DNA of 14,889 bases from Pseudomonas sp. PGPPP3. Its GTDB lineage: Bacteria; Pseudomonadota; Gammaproteobacteria; Pseudomonadales; Pseudomonadaceae. The stretch lies in assembly GCA_002256055.1 (NCBI GenBank), contig NKIE01000020.1:1-14889 (forward strand), read 5' to 3'. Position 1 is the stretch's first letter. The number at the start of each line of letters is the position of its first letter. Both the position numbers and the translations under genes were made by a program. A model generated the notes under the pieces. The model was given only the letters and a program-made list of their open reading frames with translations, was not told the origin of the DNA and did not search any database. Below are positions 1 through 7,219 of this stretch, one piece after another.

Positions 1-125
1 GCGGCGAAGCTGAATGCCACAGCTTTCACTTGACCGGCAACCAGCAGCGGCAGCAAGCCGGCCAGGGCGAAACCTGCTTTCGCCGGAGCGAAACGCAACA
101 AAGGCTTACGGGTGTTAATTTCCAT
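1..125 (-). CDS. N-terminal fragment of an exported protein (possibly DUF1302 family)
   Basis: A leftward gene starts with ATG at 125-123 and runs off the left edge, leaving 41 codons. They read as a Sec signal peptide. The N-terminus is basic (MEINTRKPLLRFAPAK), followed by a hydrophobic stretch (AGFALAGLLPLLVAG) and a likely cleavage after QVKA, with mature sequence starting VAFSF. A GGAG lies about 10 nt upstream of the ATG. The short mature start after a Pseudomonas signal peptide resembles DUF1302 outer-membrane-type proteins, but that identification is weak because so little is visible. Its long upstream region carries a sigma-54-type promoter candidate pointing at it. That the fragment is an exported protein is well supported; the family is a guess. 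Confidence 0.6.
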   Translation of the reverse strand, partial: MEINTRKPLLRFAPAKAGFALAGLLPLLVAGQVKAVAFSFA

Positions 126-286
126 CGAGTTCTTACTCCGCGGACAGATCACTTCTTTATTGAACCCCTGCAGCGCAGAGATCCTACCCGGCCGTACGAG
201 CGACGACCTTTTTGCTCAACAAGGCGCAAGCGCCCTTAAAATTGCCCCATCCACTACAACGCAGACAGGCTTAACCTTTTGACAAA

Positions 287-303
287 GGCAAGCATGATGC
301 CAA
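287..303 (-). promoter_or_regulatory. Candidate sigma-54 (RpoN) promoter for the exported-protein gene
   Basis: On the minus strand the sequence is TTGGCATCATGCTTGCC. It matches the sigma-54 consensus TGGCAC-N5-TTGC at TGGCA and TTGC, with the invariant GG and GC separated by exactly 10 nt. It points toward the gene starting at 125 and predicts a leader of about 150 nt. The A/T tract upstream contains an IHF-like match (AATCATGTTTTTTT at about 344-357), and a near-palindrome lies beyond it. That order is typical of RpoN promoters. Position and match are seen; function is inferred. Confidence 0.5.
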
Positions 304-361
304 CACGCCACATGCAACCGCGCATCGCTGACAAAAAGTTCAAAAAAACATGATTTTTTTT

Positions 362-377
362 GTGACTGTACAGCCAC
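362..377. promoter_or_regulatory. 16-bp near-palindrome, possible activator site
   Basis: GTGACTGTACAGCCAC is symmetric except for one pair (positions 4 and 13). It lies about 60 bp upstream of the sigma-54-type element, across an A/T tract that could bend. An enhancer-binding protein or another dimeric regulator could bind here. The regulator is unknown. Confidence 0.3.
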
Positions 378-524
378 CGTCCAGCGTCGCCGGCCAACCG
401 CTTTCAAACGCGCGTCTTGACCCTGCGAATGGCGCGATTGGTCCCCCACCCTATCGCCACACCAGAACCCCCATTCAGCAAATGAATTCAGCGTCAATCT
501 AAATCAAGCCGTTATAAGCACGAA

Positions 525-540
525 TTTGGCTAGAGCCAAA
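525..540. repeat. Short perfect inverted repeat in the pepN downstream region
   Basis: Arms TTTGGCT and AGCCAAA are separated by 2 nt. With so short a loop it is more likely a protein-binding dyad than an RNA hairpin. It sits just beyond the pepN terminator, far upstream of the leftward gene at 125. No regulator can be named. Confidence 0.25.
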
Positions 541-560
541 CCTGCCGCACTGGACAGGTA

Positions 561-598
561 ACAAAAAGTGTTACCCAAAAACGACCGGTAACACTTTT
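561..598 (-). terminator. Rho-independent terminator of pepN and its operon
   Basis: Reading leftward from the pepN stop at 615, a perfect 12-bp stem (arms 587-598 and 564-575, AAAAGTGTTACC) with an 11-nt loop is followed by a T-rich run (CTTTTTGTT). The left arm can also pair with GGTAACA at 557-563 to make a second hairpin, so GGTAAC/GTTACC occurs three times within 40 bp. Placement 17 nt past the stop codon fits a terminator for the whole nadK-pepN transcript. Confidence 0.75.
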
Positions 599-614
599 GG
601 CCCAGTTCGATTGT

Positions 615-3272
615 TTAAGCCAGGCTCTTGCTCAACACCTCATACACATCACTGGACAGCTCACCCGAACTGAGGATGCGCTGCAGTTGCGCCCGCATCA
701 GTGCCTGGCGGGCGCTGTCGTATTTGCGCCAGCGCGTCAGTGGCGCCAGCTGCCGGGAGGCGATTTGCGGATTGGTGGCATTCAGGCTTATTACCTGATC
801 CGCCAAGAAGCGGTAGCCCGAGCCATCGGCCTCATGGAAGTTAATCAGGTTCTGCCCGGCAAACGCACCAATCAGCGCACGCACCTTGTTGGGGTTCTTC
901 ATGGTAAAGGCCGGATGTTCCATCAACGCCTCGACCCGCTGCAAGCCACCCGGCAAGCCACTGGCCGCCTGGACGCTGAACCACTGATCCATGACCAGCG
1001 CGTTGTCTTTGAAGTGCTCGGCGAACTCTGCCAGGGCCTGGGCCTTTTCCGTTTCGAACGGCGAATTAACCAGCACCGCCAGCGCCCCAAGACGTTCAGT
1101 CATGTTGTCGCAGGCGCCATATTGCTCAAGGCAGGCGGCCAACACTTGCGGCCGCTCACACAGCATCAAATAGGACAATGCGATGTTCTGCAGGCTACGG
1201 CGGGCAAAGTGCTCGGCTTGCGCCACATAGGGCGTACTGCGTGAGGCCACGCGATTGTCCTGATAACGCTGCCACAGTGGCTCGAACAAAGCCTCAGCCA
1301 GTTGCCGACGGGCAAACTCGCGCGCGGCGTGAATAGCGTCAACATCCGCCACTTCACTGATTTCAGTCAGATACGCCTCACCCGGCAACGACAACATCTC
1401 CGCAACCATGGCCGGGTCCAGCGCGTCATTGGTCAGCACCGCTCGCAGGGCCTCGACCAAACGCTGATCGAGCACCAGCGCCTCGTCGCGCTGCACCTGG
1501 CCAATCAATTCCTGCAACACCTGCACGGCCAGTTGCTGCCCAGCCTCCCAGCGATTGAAGCCGTCGCTGTCGTGCTGCATGAGGAACATCAACTGGTCGC
1601 GGCCGTACGGAAAACTCAGCTTGACCGGGGCAGAGAAGCCGCGCAGCAAGGAGGGCAAAGGCCGCTCACTGATATCGACGAAGGTAAAGCTCTGCTCTGC
1701 TTGCGTCACAGACAACACCCGCGTGTTACCCGCAGAAGCAGCCTCGCCCTGCAAGCGCAGTGGCAACTCCTGCCCTTGCGCACCGAGTAGTGCCAACTCT
1801 ACCGGGATCACAAACGGCAGTTTTTCGACTTGCCCCGGCGTTGCTGGGCAGCTTTGAGCAAAGTTCAGGGTATAGGTCTGCGCAGTGGCATCGTAGTGTT
1901 CGCTAACCGCCAGACGCGGCGTGCCGGCCTGGCTGTACCAGCGTTTGAACTGGCTAAGATCGATGCCCGAGGCATCCTCCATGGCCTTGACGAAATCGTC
2001 GCAGGTCACGGCCTGACCATCATGGCGAGCGAAGTACAGATCAGAACCCTGACGGAAGCGCTCAGCCCCCAGCAGGGTGTGAATCATGCGCAACACTTCC
2101 GAACCCTTCTCATAGATGGTCAGGGTGTAGAAGTTGGAAATTTCCATAAAGGCATCGGGGCGAATCGGGTGCGCCATCGGCCCGGCATCTTCGGCAAACT
2201 GATGAGTGCGCAGGTACGCGACGTCTTCAATGCGCTTGACCGTCCGCGAGTTCATATCGGCGGAAAACTCCGCGTCACGGAACACGGTAAAGCCTTCTTT
2301 CAGCGACAACTGGAACCAGTCGCGGCAGGTCACGCGGTTGCCCGACCAGTTGTGGAAGTATTCATGGGCCACCACCGCCTCGACCCGCTGGTGCGCGGCG
2401 TCGGTTGCAGTTTCGGCGCGGGCCAGAACGCAGCTGGAGTTGAAGATATTCAACCCCTTGTTCTCCATCGCGCCCATGTTGAAGTCGTTGACCGCGACGA
2501 TCATGAAGATGTCGAGGTCGTACTCACGGCCATATACCTCTTCGTCCCAGCGCATGGACTTTTTCAGGCTGTCCATGGCGTGCTGGCACTTGTCGACGTT
2601 CTCTGGCTCGACATAGATGCGCAGTGTCACCTCGCGCGCACTCATGGTGGTGAAGGTATCTTCGATGCACCACAGATCACCGGCCACCAGGGCAAACAGG
2701 TAGGCCGGTTTCATGAATGGGTCCTGCCAGGTTGCCCAATGCCGACCGCCTTCTTCGCTGCCACTGGCAATTGGGTTGCCGTTGGACAGCAACACAGGAT
2801 AGTCCTGCTGCGAGGCACTCAGGCTGGTGGTGAAGCGGCTCATCACATCCGGGCGATCGAGGTAATAGGTGATCTTGCGGAACCCCTCAGCCTCGCACTG
2901 GGTGCAGAACATGCCGCTGGATTTGTACAAGCCTTCCAGCGCCGTGTTGCTTTCCGGGTGGATGCGCACCGTACTGTTGAGGGTGAAACTGGCGCTGCCC
3001 GGCTGCAGGCTCAAGTGGCTATCGGTCAGCTGATAATCGCTAGGCTGCAGTTCAACATCATCCAGCGCCAGGGCCAGCAACTCCAACTGCTGACCATCCA
3101 GCACCAGCAGTGGCAAGTCGGCACCACGAACCGGGTTACGCCGCATGACCAATTGCGCGTGCACCAGCGTATGGTCCTCGTACAGCTCGAATGTCAGGTT
3201 GGTCTCGTCGATCAGGTACTCGGGGGCCTGATAGTCCTTGAGGTAGATCATTTTCGGCTGTTCGGTACGCAT
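615..3272 (-). CDS. pepN: Aminopeptidase N (M1 zinc metallopeptidase)
   Basis: Cytosolic alanyl aminopeptidase that removes N-terminal residues from peptides in general peptide turnover. The 885-residue length is close to E. coli PepN (870). The M1 hallmarks are present: the GAMEN exopeptidase motif at residues 267-271, the zinc site HEYFH at 303-307 with the third ligand E326 in LKEGF, and the transition-state tyrosine Y387 in IYEKG. The N-terminal beta domain comes first, the thermolysin-like domain is in the middle, and the helical C-terminal domain fills the last ~330 residues. The start MRTEQPK is the family's usual N-terminus. Its AGAGG ribosome site overlaps the stop codon of the DUF2797 gene 12 nt upstream, which suggests translational coupling. 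It is the last gene of the operon and is followed by a terminator. No damage is seen. Confidence 0.97.
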   Translation of the reverse strand: MRTEQPKMIYLKDYQAPEYLIDETNLTFELYEDHTLVHAQLVMRRNPVRGADLPLLVLDGQQLELLALALDDVELQPSDYQLTDSHLSLQPGSASFTLNSTVRIHPESNTALEGLYKSSGMFCTQCEAEGFRKITYYLDRPDVMSRFTTSLSASQQDYPVLLSNGNPIASGSEEGGRHWATWQDPFMKPAYLFALVAGDLWCIEDTFTTMSAREVTLRIYVEPENVDKCQHAMDSLKKSMRWDEEVYGREYDLDIFMIVAVNDFNMGAMENKGLNIFNSSCVLARAETATDAAHQRVEAVVAHEYFHNWSGNRVTCRDWFQLSLKEGFTVFRDAEFSADMNSRTVKRIEDVAYLRTHQFAEDAGPMAHPIRPDAFMEISNFYTLTIYEKGSEVLRMIHTLLGAERFRQGSDLYFARHDGQAVTCDDFVKAMEDASGIDLSQFKRWYSQAGTPRLAVSEHYDATAQTYTLNFAQSCPATPGQVEKLPFVIPVELALLGAQGQELPLRLQGEAASAGNTRVLSVTQAEQSFTFVDISERPLPSLLRGFSAPVKLSFPYGRDQLMFLMQHDSDGFNRWEAGQQLAVQVLQELIGQVQRDEALVLDQRLVEALRAVLTNDALDPAMVAEMLSLPGEAYLTEISEVADVDAIHAAREFARRQLAEALFEPLWQRYQDNRVASRSTPYVAQAEHFARRSLQNIALSYLMLCERPQVLAACLEQYGACDNMTERLGALAVLVNSPFETEKAQALAEFAEHFKDNALVMDQWFSVQAASGLPGGLQRVEALMEHPAFTMKNPNKVRALIGAFAGQNLINFHEADGSGYRFLADQVISLNATNPQIASRQLAPLTRWRKYDSARQALMRAQLQRILSSGELSSDVYEVLSKSLA

Positions 3273-3284
3273 GGCTTGTGGCCT

Positions 3285-4115
3285 CTAGAGCTGATGCACG
3301 GCGAGTTGGTAGGCCGTGAATTTACGAATATTGATCACGCCAGTATCGAAGATCAGGTACTGGCCCTTGATCCCCTGCAGCGTGCCCTCGACGACAGGCG
3401 TTTTTTCCAGATCGAAGCTGGCCACTTTGGCGGGATACGCCAATACGGGGTAGGCAATGTCCACCACCGACAGCTCGCTGAGGGGCTGAATCGCCTGCAG
3501 GCCAAAGCGCTCTTGCAGGCTGGTGATTCCACCATGGCAGGCCTGAAGGATCTCCCCGGCCAGCTGCGCCAGATCCAGCGGCGCCGCCTCACCCTTGAGC
3601 ATGGCGCGCCAGTTGGTGCGATCGGTGACCTGACTGCGCAGCACGTCTTCCACCAGCCCGGATTGCTGACGAGTCGCCACGCGCATGATTGGCAAAGCCT
3701 GAGTCGCGCCCTGATCAATCCAGCGCGTCGGCACCTGGGTTGCGCGCGTGATGCCGACCTTGGCACCAGAGGAATTGGCCAGATAGACCACATGGTCGGT
3801 CATGCAAAACTGCTCGCCCCAGGCCGGCTCCCGACAGGTACCCGCCGCATAGTGGCAGCGTTCCGGGCTCATGATGCAGGTGTCGCACTGCGCCAGCTTG
3901 CTGAAGCACGGATAGCAGTAGCCCTGACTGAAGCTCTTTTTAGTCTTGCGCCCGCAATGGCTGCAATGGATGGCGCCCAGATACTCCAGGCGCATGCCCT
4001 GCCCCAGCAACGCATTGAGGTCCAGATCCCGCTCACCCAGCCGCAAGCTGTACTGCACCGGCTGCTCCAGCCGGGTGCCCATCTTGCTCAGGGCACCGCG
4101 CCCAAGCTCAAGCAT
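3285..4115 (-). CDS. DUF2797 protein with Cys-rich N-terminus and GIY-YIG-like core
   Basis: A 276-residue conserved protein of unknown function, recognised as the DUF2797 family found in Pseudomonas and relatives. Residues 51-104 hold nine cysteines (C51, C54, C67, C70, C77, C80, C87, C94, C104), including four in paired CxxC spacing, which is likely a metal-binding region. Right after it, residues 110-160 read VYLA...KVGIT...RW...VEDVL. The order and spacing (Y111, G121, R131, E156) look like the compact GIY-YIG nuclease core of the T5orf172/MUG113 type. That fold assignment is my inference. The ATG overlaps the stop of the upstream DUF1315 gene by one base (TGATG), and pepN follows 12 nt later, so all three are probably co-translated. 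Confidence 0.85.
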   Translation of the reverse strand: MLELGRGALSKMGTRLEQPVQYSLRLGERDLDLNALLGQGMRLEYLGAIHCSHCGRKTKKSFSQGYCYPCFSKLAQCDTCIMSPERCHYAAGTCREPAWGEQFCMTDHVVYLANSSGAKVGITRATQVPTRWIDQGATQALPIMRVATRQQSGLVEDVLRSQVTDRTNWRAMLKGEAAPLDLAQLAGEILQACHGGITSLQERFGLQAIQPLSELSVVDIAYPVLAYPAKVASFDLEKTPVVEGTLQGIKGQYLIFDTGVINIRKFTAYQLAVHQL

Positions 4116-4378
4116 CAGTGCAGGGTGTCCGAGGTTTTGAACAGCAGATTGGGAATCGGCTCAGCATGGGATTCACACGCCTGCTCGCCCATGTAACCGG
4201 TGCGTTGGTCTTCCGGCAGGTTTTGCTGTTCCCAAGCGATCATCGCCTGCAGGGACAACTCTTTCTGCTCCTGGCTGAGCTTGCGGCCGTCGGGCCATTT
4301 GCCGATTTCCACTGCCAGTTTCAGGCTCTGGTAAATCTCCGGGGTGATGTTCTCGATCATTGCAACGAAGGACGACAT
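4115..4378 (-). CDS. DUF1315 (YeaC-like) small protein
   Basis: An 87-residue soluble protein of unknown function. The stretch MIENITPEIY then AVEIGKWPDG, followed by LSQEQKE, closely follows E. coli YeaC and identifies the DUF1315 family. I chose the ATG at 4378 over one six codons upstream because a GGAG lies 6 nt before it and the family begins near this point. It follows the rhomboid gene by 27 nt and overlaps the DUF2797 start by one base. There are no membrane segments or cysteine motifs; the C-terminal tail past about residue 60 is less conserved. Confidence 0.88.
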   Translation of the reverse strand: MSSFVAMIENITPEIYQSLKLAVEIGKWPDGRKLSQEQKELSLQAMIAWEQQNLPEDQRTGYMGEQACESHAEPIPNLLFKTSDTLH

Positions 4379-4405
4379 GGCAGTCTCCAAAAACAAAGGC
4401 GCAGT

Positions 4406-5263
4406 TTAACCACGACGGCGCGCCAGCGCACCGCCCAACAAGCCCGCCAGGCAACCCGCGAGTAAGCCACCCACATGCGCGGCATTGGCAATCGAGCCCA
4501 ACCCCAGGGCGGTAACCAACCCGGAGGCACACACCAGCAGCCAGACCAGCATCATCACCAGCACCCCAGGTGGCAGGTGATAGGCCGGCGTCGGCGCCAG
4601 GCGCTGGAAGATCCAGCAATAGCCCAGCAAGCCATACAGCACCCCCGACAAACCACCAAACAGCGACGGCCCACCGAACAGGTACTGCGCCGCGTTCGAT
4701 AGCACGGCAAACAACAGAGTCAGCGCCAGCAACCAGCCTGCACCCTGACGCGCCTCAATGCGCCGGCCCAGTTCCCAATACCACAGGCTATTCATGGCCA
4801 GGTGGAGAATGCCGAAGTGAATCAGCATCGGCGTGAACAACCGCCACCACTGCCCCGCCGACAAACTGTCGGCGAGCGGAATAAACACCAGGTAATCGCC
4901 CTGCAGACGGAAGTCCGCAAAAGTCAGCCAATGCAATGTCGCAAGGCTCTCGCCCAACAACGTCACACCGGCCACCAACAGCGTTAACGACAGCACCAGC
5001 AGGGTCATTTTGCTGGTTGCCCACACCTCATTTAAGCGCCCCCGGCGGCGCACAGGCGCCAACGCTTGCAAACGCGGATCGCCCTCAGGGAAGCGCCTGT
5101 ACAGTTCTCGCACATCGGCGGCCTGCGCTTCGCTAGGCACCCAGAGCACCTGTTCGCCAGCTTCTTCACTGACTCGATGGGGCACCTGCAAACGCTGCAG
5201 CACACCGACAAAACCGCTCAGATCAACATCCAGGGGTAAACGTAACGCGGCTATCGCCGTCAT
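4406..5263 (-). CDS. Rhomboid family intramembrane serine protease (GlpG-like)
   Basis: A 285-residue inner-membrane protease that cleaves substrates within or next to transmembrane helices. Residues 1-70 form a cytosolic N-terminal domain like that of GlpG. Six hydrophobic segments follow from about residue 86. The catalytic dyad is visible: S206 in GGLSGVLYG and H263 in NAAHVGG. Upstream, H149, H154 and N158 (HFGILHLAMN) match the conserved second-helix motif with the oxyanion residues. The start MTAIAALRL at 5263 has GGAGG 7 nt upstream and overlaps the metallophosphoesterase stop by four bases (ATGA). An in-frame start 40 codons earlier lies inside the upstream gene and is unlikely. The physiological substrate is unknown. 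Confidence 0.93.
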   Translation of the reverse strand: MTAIAALRLPLDVDLSGFVGVLQRLQVPHRVSEEAGEQVLWVPSEAQAADVRELYRRFPEGDPRLQALAPVRRRGRLNEVWATSKMTLLVLSLTLLVAGVTLLGESLATLHWLTFADFRLQGDYLVFIPLADSLSAGQWWRLFTPMLIHFGILHLAMNSLWYWELGRRIEARQGAGWLLALTLLFAVLSNAAQYLFGGPSLFGGLSGVLYGLLGYCWIFQRLAPTPAYHLPPGVLVMMLVWLLVCASGLVTALGLGSIANAAHVGGLLAGCLAGLLGGALARRRG

Positions 5264-6231
5264 CGTGGAGCCTCCGGTCGCTCGACCTCGACCCAACAGA
5301 ATTTTTGCGGATCCAGGCGGGTTTCCTGGTCCAGGCGGTAGGCCACCAACTTGCCAAACATCACCGCGCTGTAATCCAGGCACGCCAGGTTTGGGCGGAT
5401 CGGCGCCGGCCGGCCGCGGCGCCAGTAATGGCCAACAAACAACAACGGCTGGTCCTCGCCATAGTGCAAAAGCTGGTCTTTTTGCTGGGCCGACAAGGGT
5501 GTGCGTGCCACGTGCTCGGGCAAAGCATCGGGCTGGAAAACAATATCGCCATAGGTGTGCGGTGCCTCGGCCCAGAACTTGGTGCGAAAATGCGCCCGGG
5601 TATAACCATCATCCCCGGTCAAAGTCAGACCATCGGGCAAACGCATATCGGTGCCGCAGAGCAGCCGACTACATGTACTCGCGGCAAAACTGCCGGGGTC
5701 GGCGGCGGCCTGAACAAAAGCCTGATCGATGCAGCCTTGCGGGTAATGCTGGCGTAACGCCGCAATCCGCGCCTCATCCCAGCAGGCGTGGACCATGCGA
5801 AAGCGCCCGGCATCGAGAAACAACGGCAGCTCATAAAACCAGGCGAGAAACTCGCGCAGCTCATCGGCATAGGCATCGAACTGCTGCAGGGTTTCCTGCA
5901 ACTGCCGACCATGGCGTGCCGTATGCGGGCGTACATAACTGTTGCTGACATCAGTCCTCGGCGTATGCCAGCCCAGGGCGTTGAACTCGTGATTACCCAT
6001 CAGGCAATAGGCTTGCCCAGCCTCGACCATGGCATGCACCAGATGCAGGGCCTCACGAATCCGCGGACCGCGATCAATGATGTCGCCGAGAAACAGCGCC
6101 ATCCGCCGCGGGTGACGCCAGACCCCAGCACGCAAGCGATAGCCCAAGCTGTCGAGCAAGTGCTCCAGGCTATGGGCACAGCCATGCACGTCACCAATCA
6201 GGTCGTAGCCACGGTCCGTGTCGAGGTGCAT
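5260..6231 (-). CDS. Calcineurin-like metallophosphoesterase (Ser/Thr phosphatase or ApaH/PrpE-like)
   Basis: A 323-residue cytosolic metallophosphoesterase. The di-metal signature is complete: GDVHG at 13-17 (D14, H16), GDIIDRGP at 49-56 (D50, R54), GNHE at 79-82 (N80, H81), and a later GHYW histidine. This layout is shared by PPP-type phosphatases and by bis(5'-nucleosyl)-tetraphosphatases of the PrpE/ApaH type, and sequence alone does not decide the substrate. The start MHLDTDRGYD at 6231 overlaps the nadK TAA by one base (TAATG) and sits right before the conserved beta strand, so the longer reading 16 codons upstream is rejected. It is the second gene of the nadK-pepN operon. A role in dinucleotide or protein dephosphorylation is inferred from family only. 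Confidence 0.9.
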   Translation of the reverse strand: MHLDTDRGYDLIGDVHGCAHSLEHLLDSLGYRLRAGVWRHPRRMALFLGDIIDRGPRIREALHLVHAMVEAGQAYCLMGNHEFNALGWHTPRTDVSNSYVRPHTARHGRQLQETLQQFDAYADELREFLAWFYELPLFLDAGRFRMVHACWDEARIAALRQHYPQGCIDQAFVQAAADPGSFAASTCSRLLCGTDMRLPDGLTLTGDDGYTRAHFRTKFWAEAPHTYGDIVFQPDALPEHVARTPLSAQQKDQLLHYGEDQPLLFVGHYWRRGRPAPIRPNLACLDYSAVMFGKLVAYRLDQETRLDPQKFCWVEVERPEAPR

Positions 6232-7118
6232 TACTCGGCCCCGCCCAGCCGGCTCCCCCAGCCCAGTTTGGTCCGGCAAGCCTCATAGTAATTGTGATCC
6301 AGCGGGTGAATCAGGCAGAGCTTTTGCGGCTTTTTGCGGATGGTAATGGTGTCGCCCGGGGCGCAGGTGAAGTGGTTCTGACCGTCGCAAGAGACCAGCG
6401 GGTAGATCTGTAGGTCCTTGGACACCACCACTTTCAACTCGCTGTTGCCGTCCACCACAATCGGCCGACTGGACAAGGTGTGCGGGTACATGGGCACGAT
6501 GACAATTGCATCCAGTTTCGGGTGCATGATCGGCCCGCCAGCCGACAGCGCATAAGCCGTCGACCCGGTAGGCGTGGCCACGATCAAGCCATCGGCCTTC
6601 TGACTGCAGACGAATTGACCGTCGATGTACAACTCGAACTCAATCATTCGCGTCGACTTGCCGGGGTGCAGCACCACGTCATTGAGGGCATCACGCTGAC
6701 CAATCGACTCGTCGTGTCGACGCACCGACGCCTCAAGCAGAAAGCGGCTCTCGCTCAGGTAATGCCCTTCCAGCACCTCGGCGACCTTCACTTCCAGCTC
6801 ATCGGGGCGGATGTCGGTGAGAAAACCGAGACTGCCGCGATTGATCCCCAAGACCGGCACTTTGTGCTGCGCCAGCACCCGCGCAGCGCCGAGCAAACTG
6901 CCGTCACCGCCAACCACAATCACCAGGTCGCAGATCTCACCCAGCAACTTGCGCGACGAGGTTTGCAGGCCATGGCCTGGCAACACTTCAGCGATGCTGT
7001 CTTCGAGGATCACGTGCAGCTGCCGGGCGAGCAGAAATTTCTTCAGCCGGCGAATCGTGTCGAGTACCTGGGCGCTGCCCAGACGGCCAATGATGCCGAT
7101 GTTGCGAAACTGGTCCAT
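6231..7118 (-). CDS. nadK: NAD kinase
   Basis: Phosphorylates NAD to NADP with ATP or polyphosphate, the only de novo source of NADP. The 295-residue protein carries the family marks in order: an N-terminal strand FRNIGIIGR at 4-12, the GGDGS phosphate-donor motif at 70-74 with catalytic D72, NDVVL at 146-150, and TPTGSTAY at 182-189 followed by SAGGP. Length and sequence match Pseudomonas PpnK/NadK closely. I chose the ATG at 7118 because the homologues start with M-x-x-FRNIGIIGRLGS; the 20 extra upstream codons would cover the promoter. It heads the leftward operon and is divergent from the DUF1853 gene. It is intact, with no unusual feature. Confidence 0.97.
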   Translation of the reverse strand: MDQFRNIGIIGRLGSAQVLDTIRRLKKFLLARQLHVILEDSIAEVLPGHGLQTSSRKLLGEICDLVIVVGGDGSLLGAARVLAQHKVPVLGINRGSLGFLTDIRPDELEVKVAEVLEGHYLSESRFLLEASVRRHDESIGQRDALNDVVLHPGKSTRMIEFELYIDGQFVCSQKADGLIVATPTGSTAYALSAGGPIMHPKLDAIVIVPMYPHTLSSRPIVVDGNSELKVVVSKDLQIYPLVSCDGQNHFTCAPGDTITIRKKPQKLCLIHPLDHNYYEACRTKLGWGSRLGGAE

Positions 7119-7148
7119 GGAGCTCTCGACGACAGATGAATAGCGCCG

Positions 7149-7178
7149 ATTATGGGCGAAAGCCGCCAGCGCCAGCAA
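7149..7178 (-). promoter_or_regulatory. nadK: Candidate sigma-70 promoter of the nadK operon
   Basis: On the minus strand, TTGCTG (7173-7178) and CATAAT (7149-7154) are separated by 18 nt and lie about 30 nt upstream of the nadK ATG. They occupy the roughly 100-bp divergent gap shared with the DUF1853 gene. No equally good promoter for the rightward gene stands out. Confidence 0.45.
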
Positions 7179-7219
7179 ACCAAAGCCCTATTTAGAGTGT
7201 CAGGGGGTATGCTCGGCGA

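Larger units (their letters stand above)
126..614. other. Intergenic region between pepN and the exported-protein gene
   Basis: About 490 bases have no credible gene on either strand; the short open frames here lack family-like sequence. Reading leftward from pepN it holds the pepN terminator hairpin (561-598), a 7+7 bp inverted repeat TTTGGCT/AGCCAAA (525-540), a near-palindrome (362-377), an A/T-rich tract (about 331-361), a sigma-54-type -24/-12 element (287-303) and about 160 bases of leader for the gene starting at 125. Confidence 0.6.

Noticed and set aside
216..497. A 93-codon leftward open frame in the region between pepN and the left-edge gene
   Set aside because: Its composition does not look like a protein family, it has no convincing ribosome site, and it covers the promoter elements described there.
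1830..4196. A 788-codon rightward open frame antisense to pepN and the DUF2797 gene
   Set aside because: It is a mirror of GC-rich codon use in two well-identified genes. Its translation shows no domain and it crosses their boundary.
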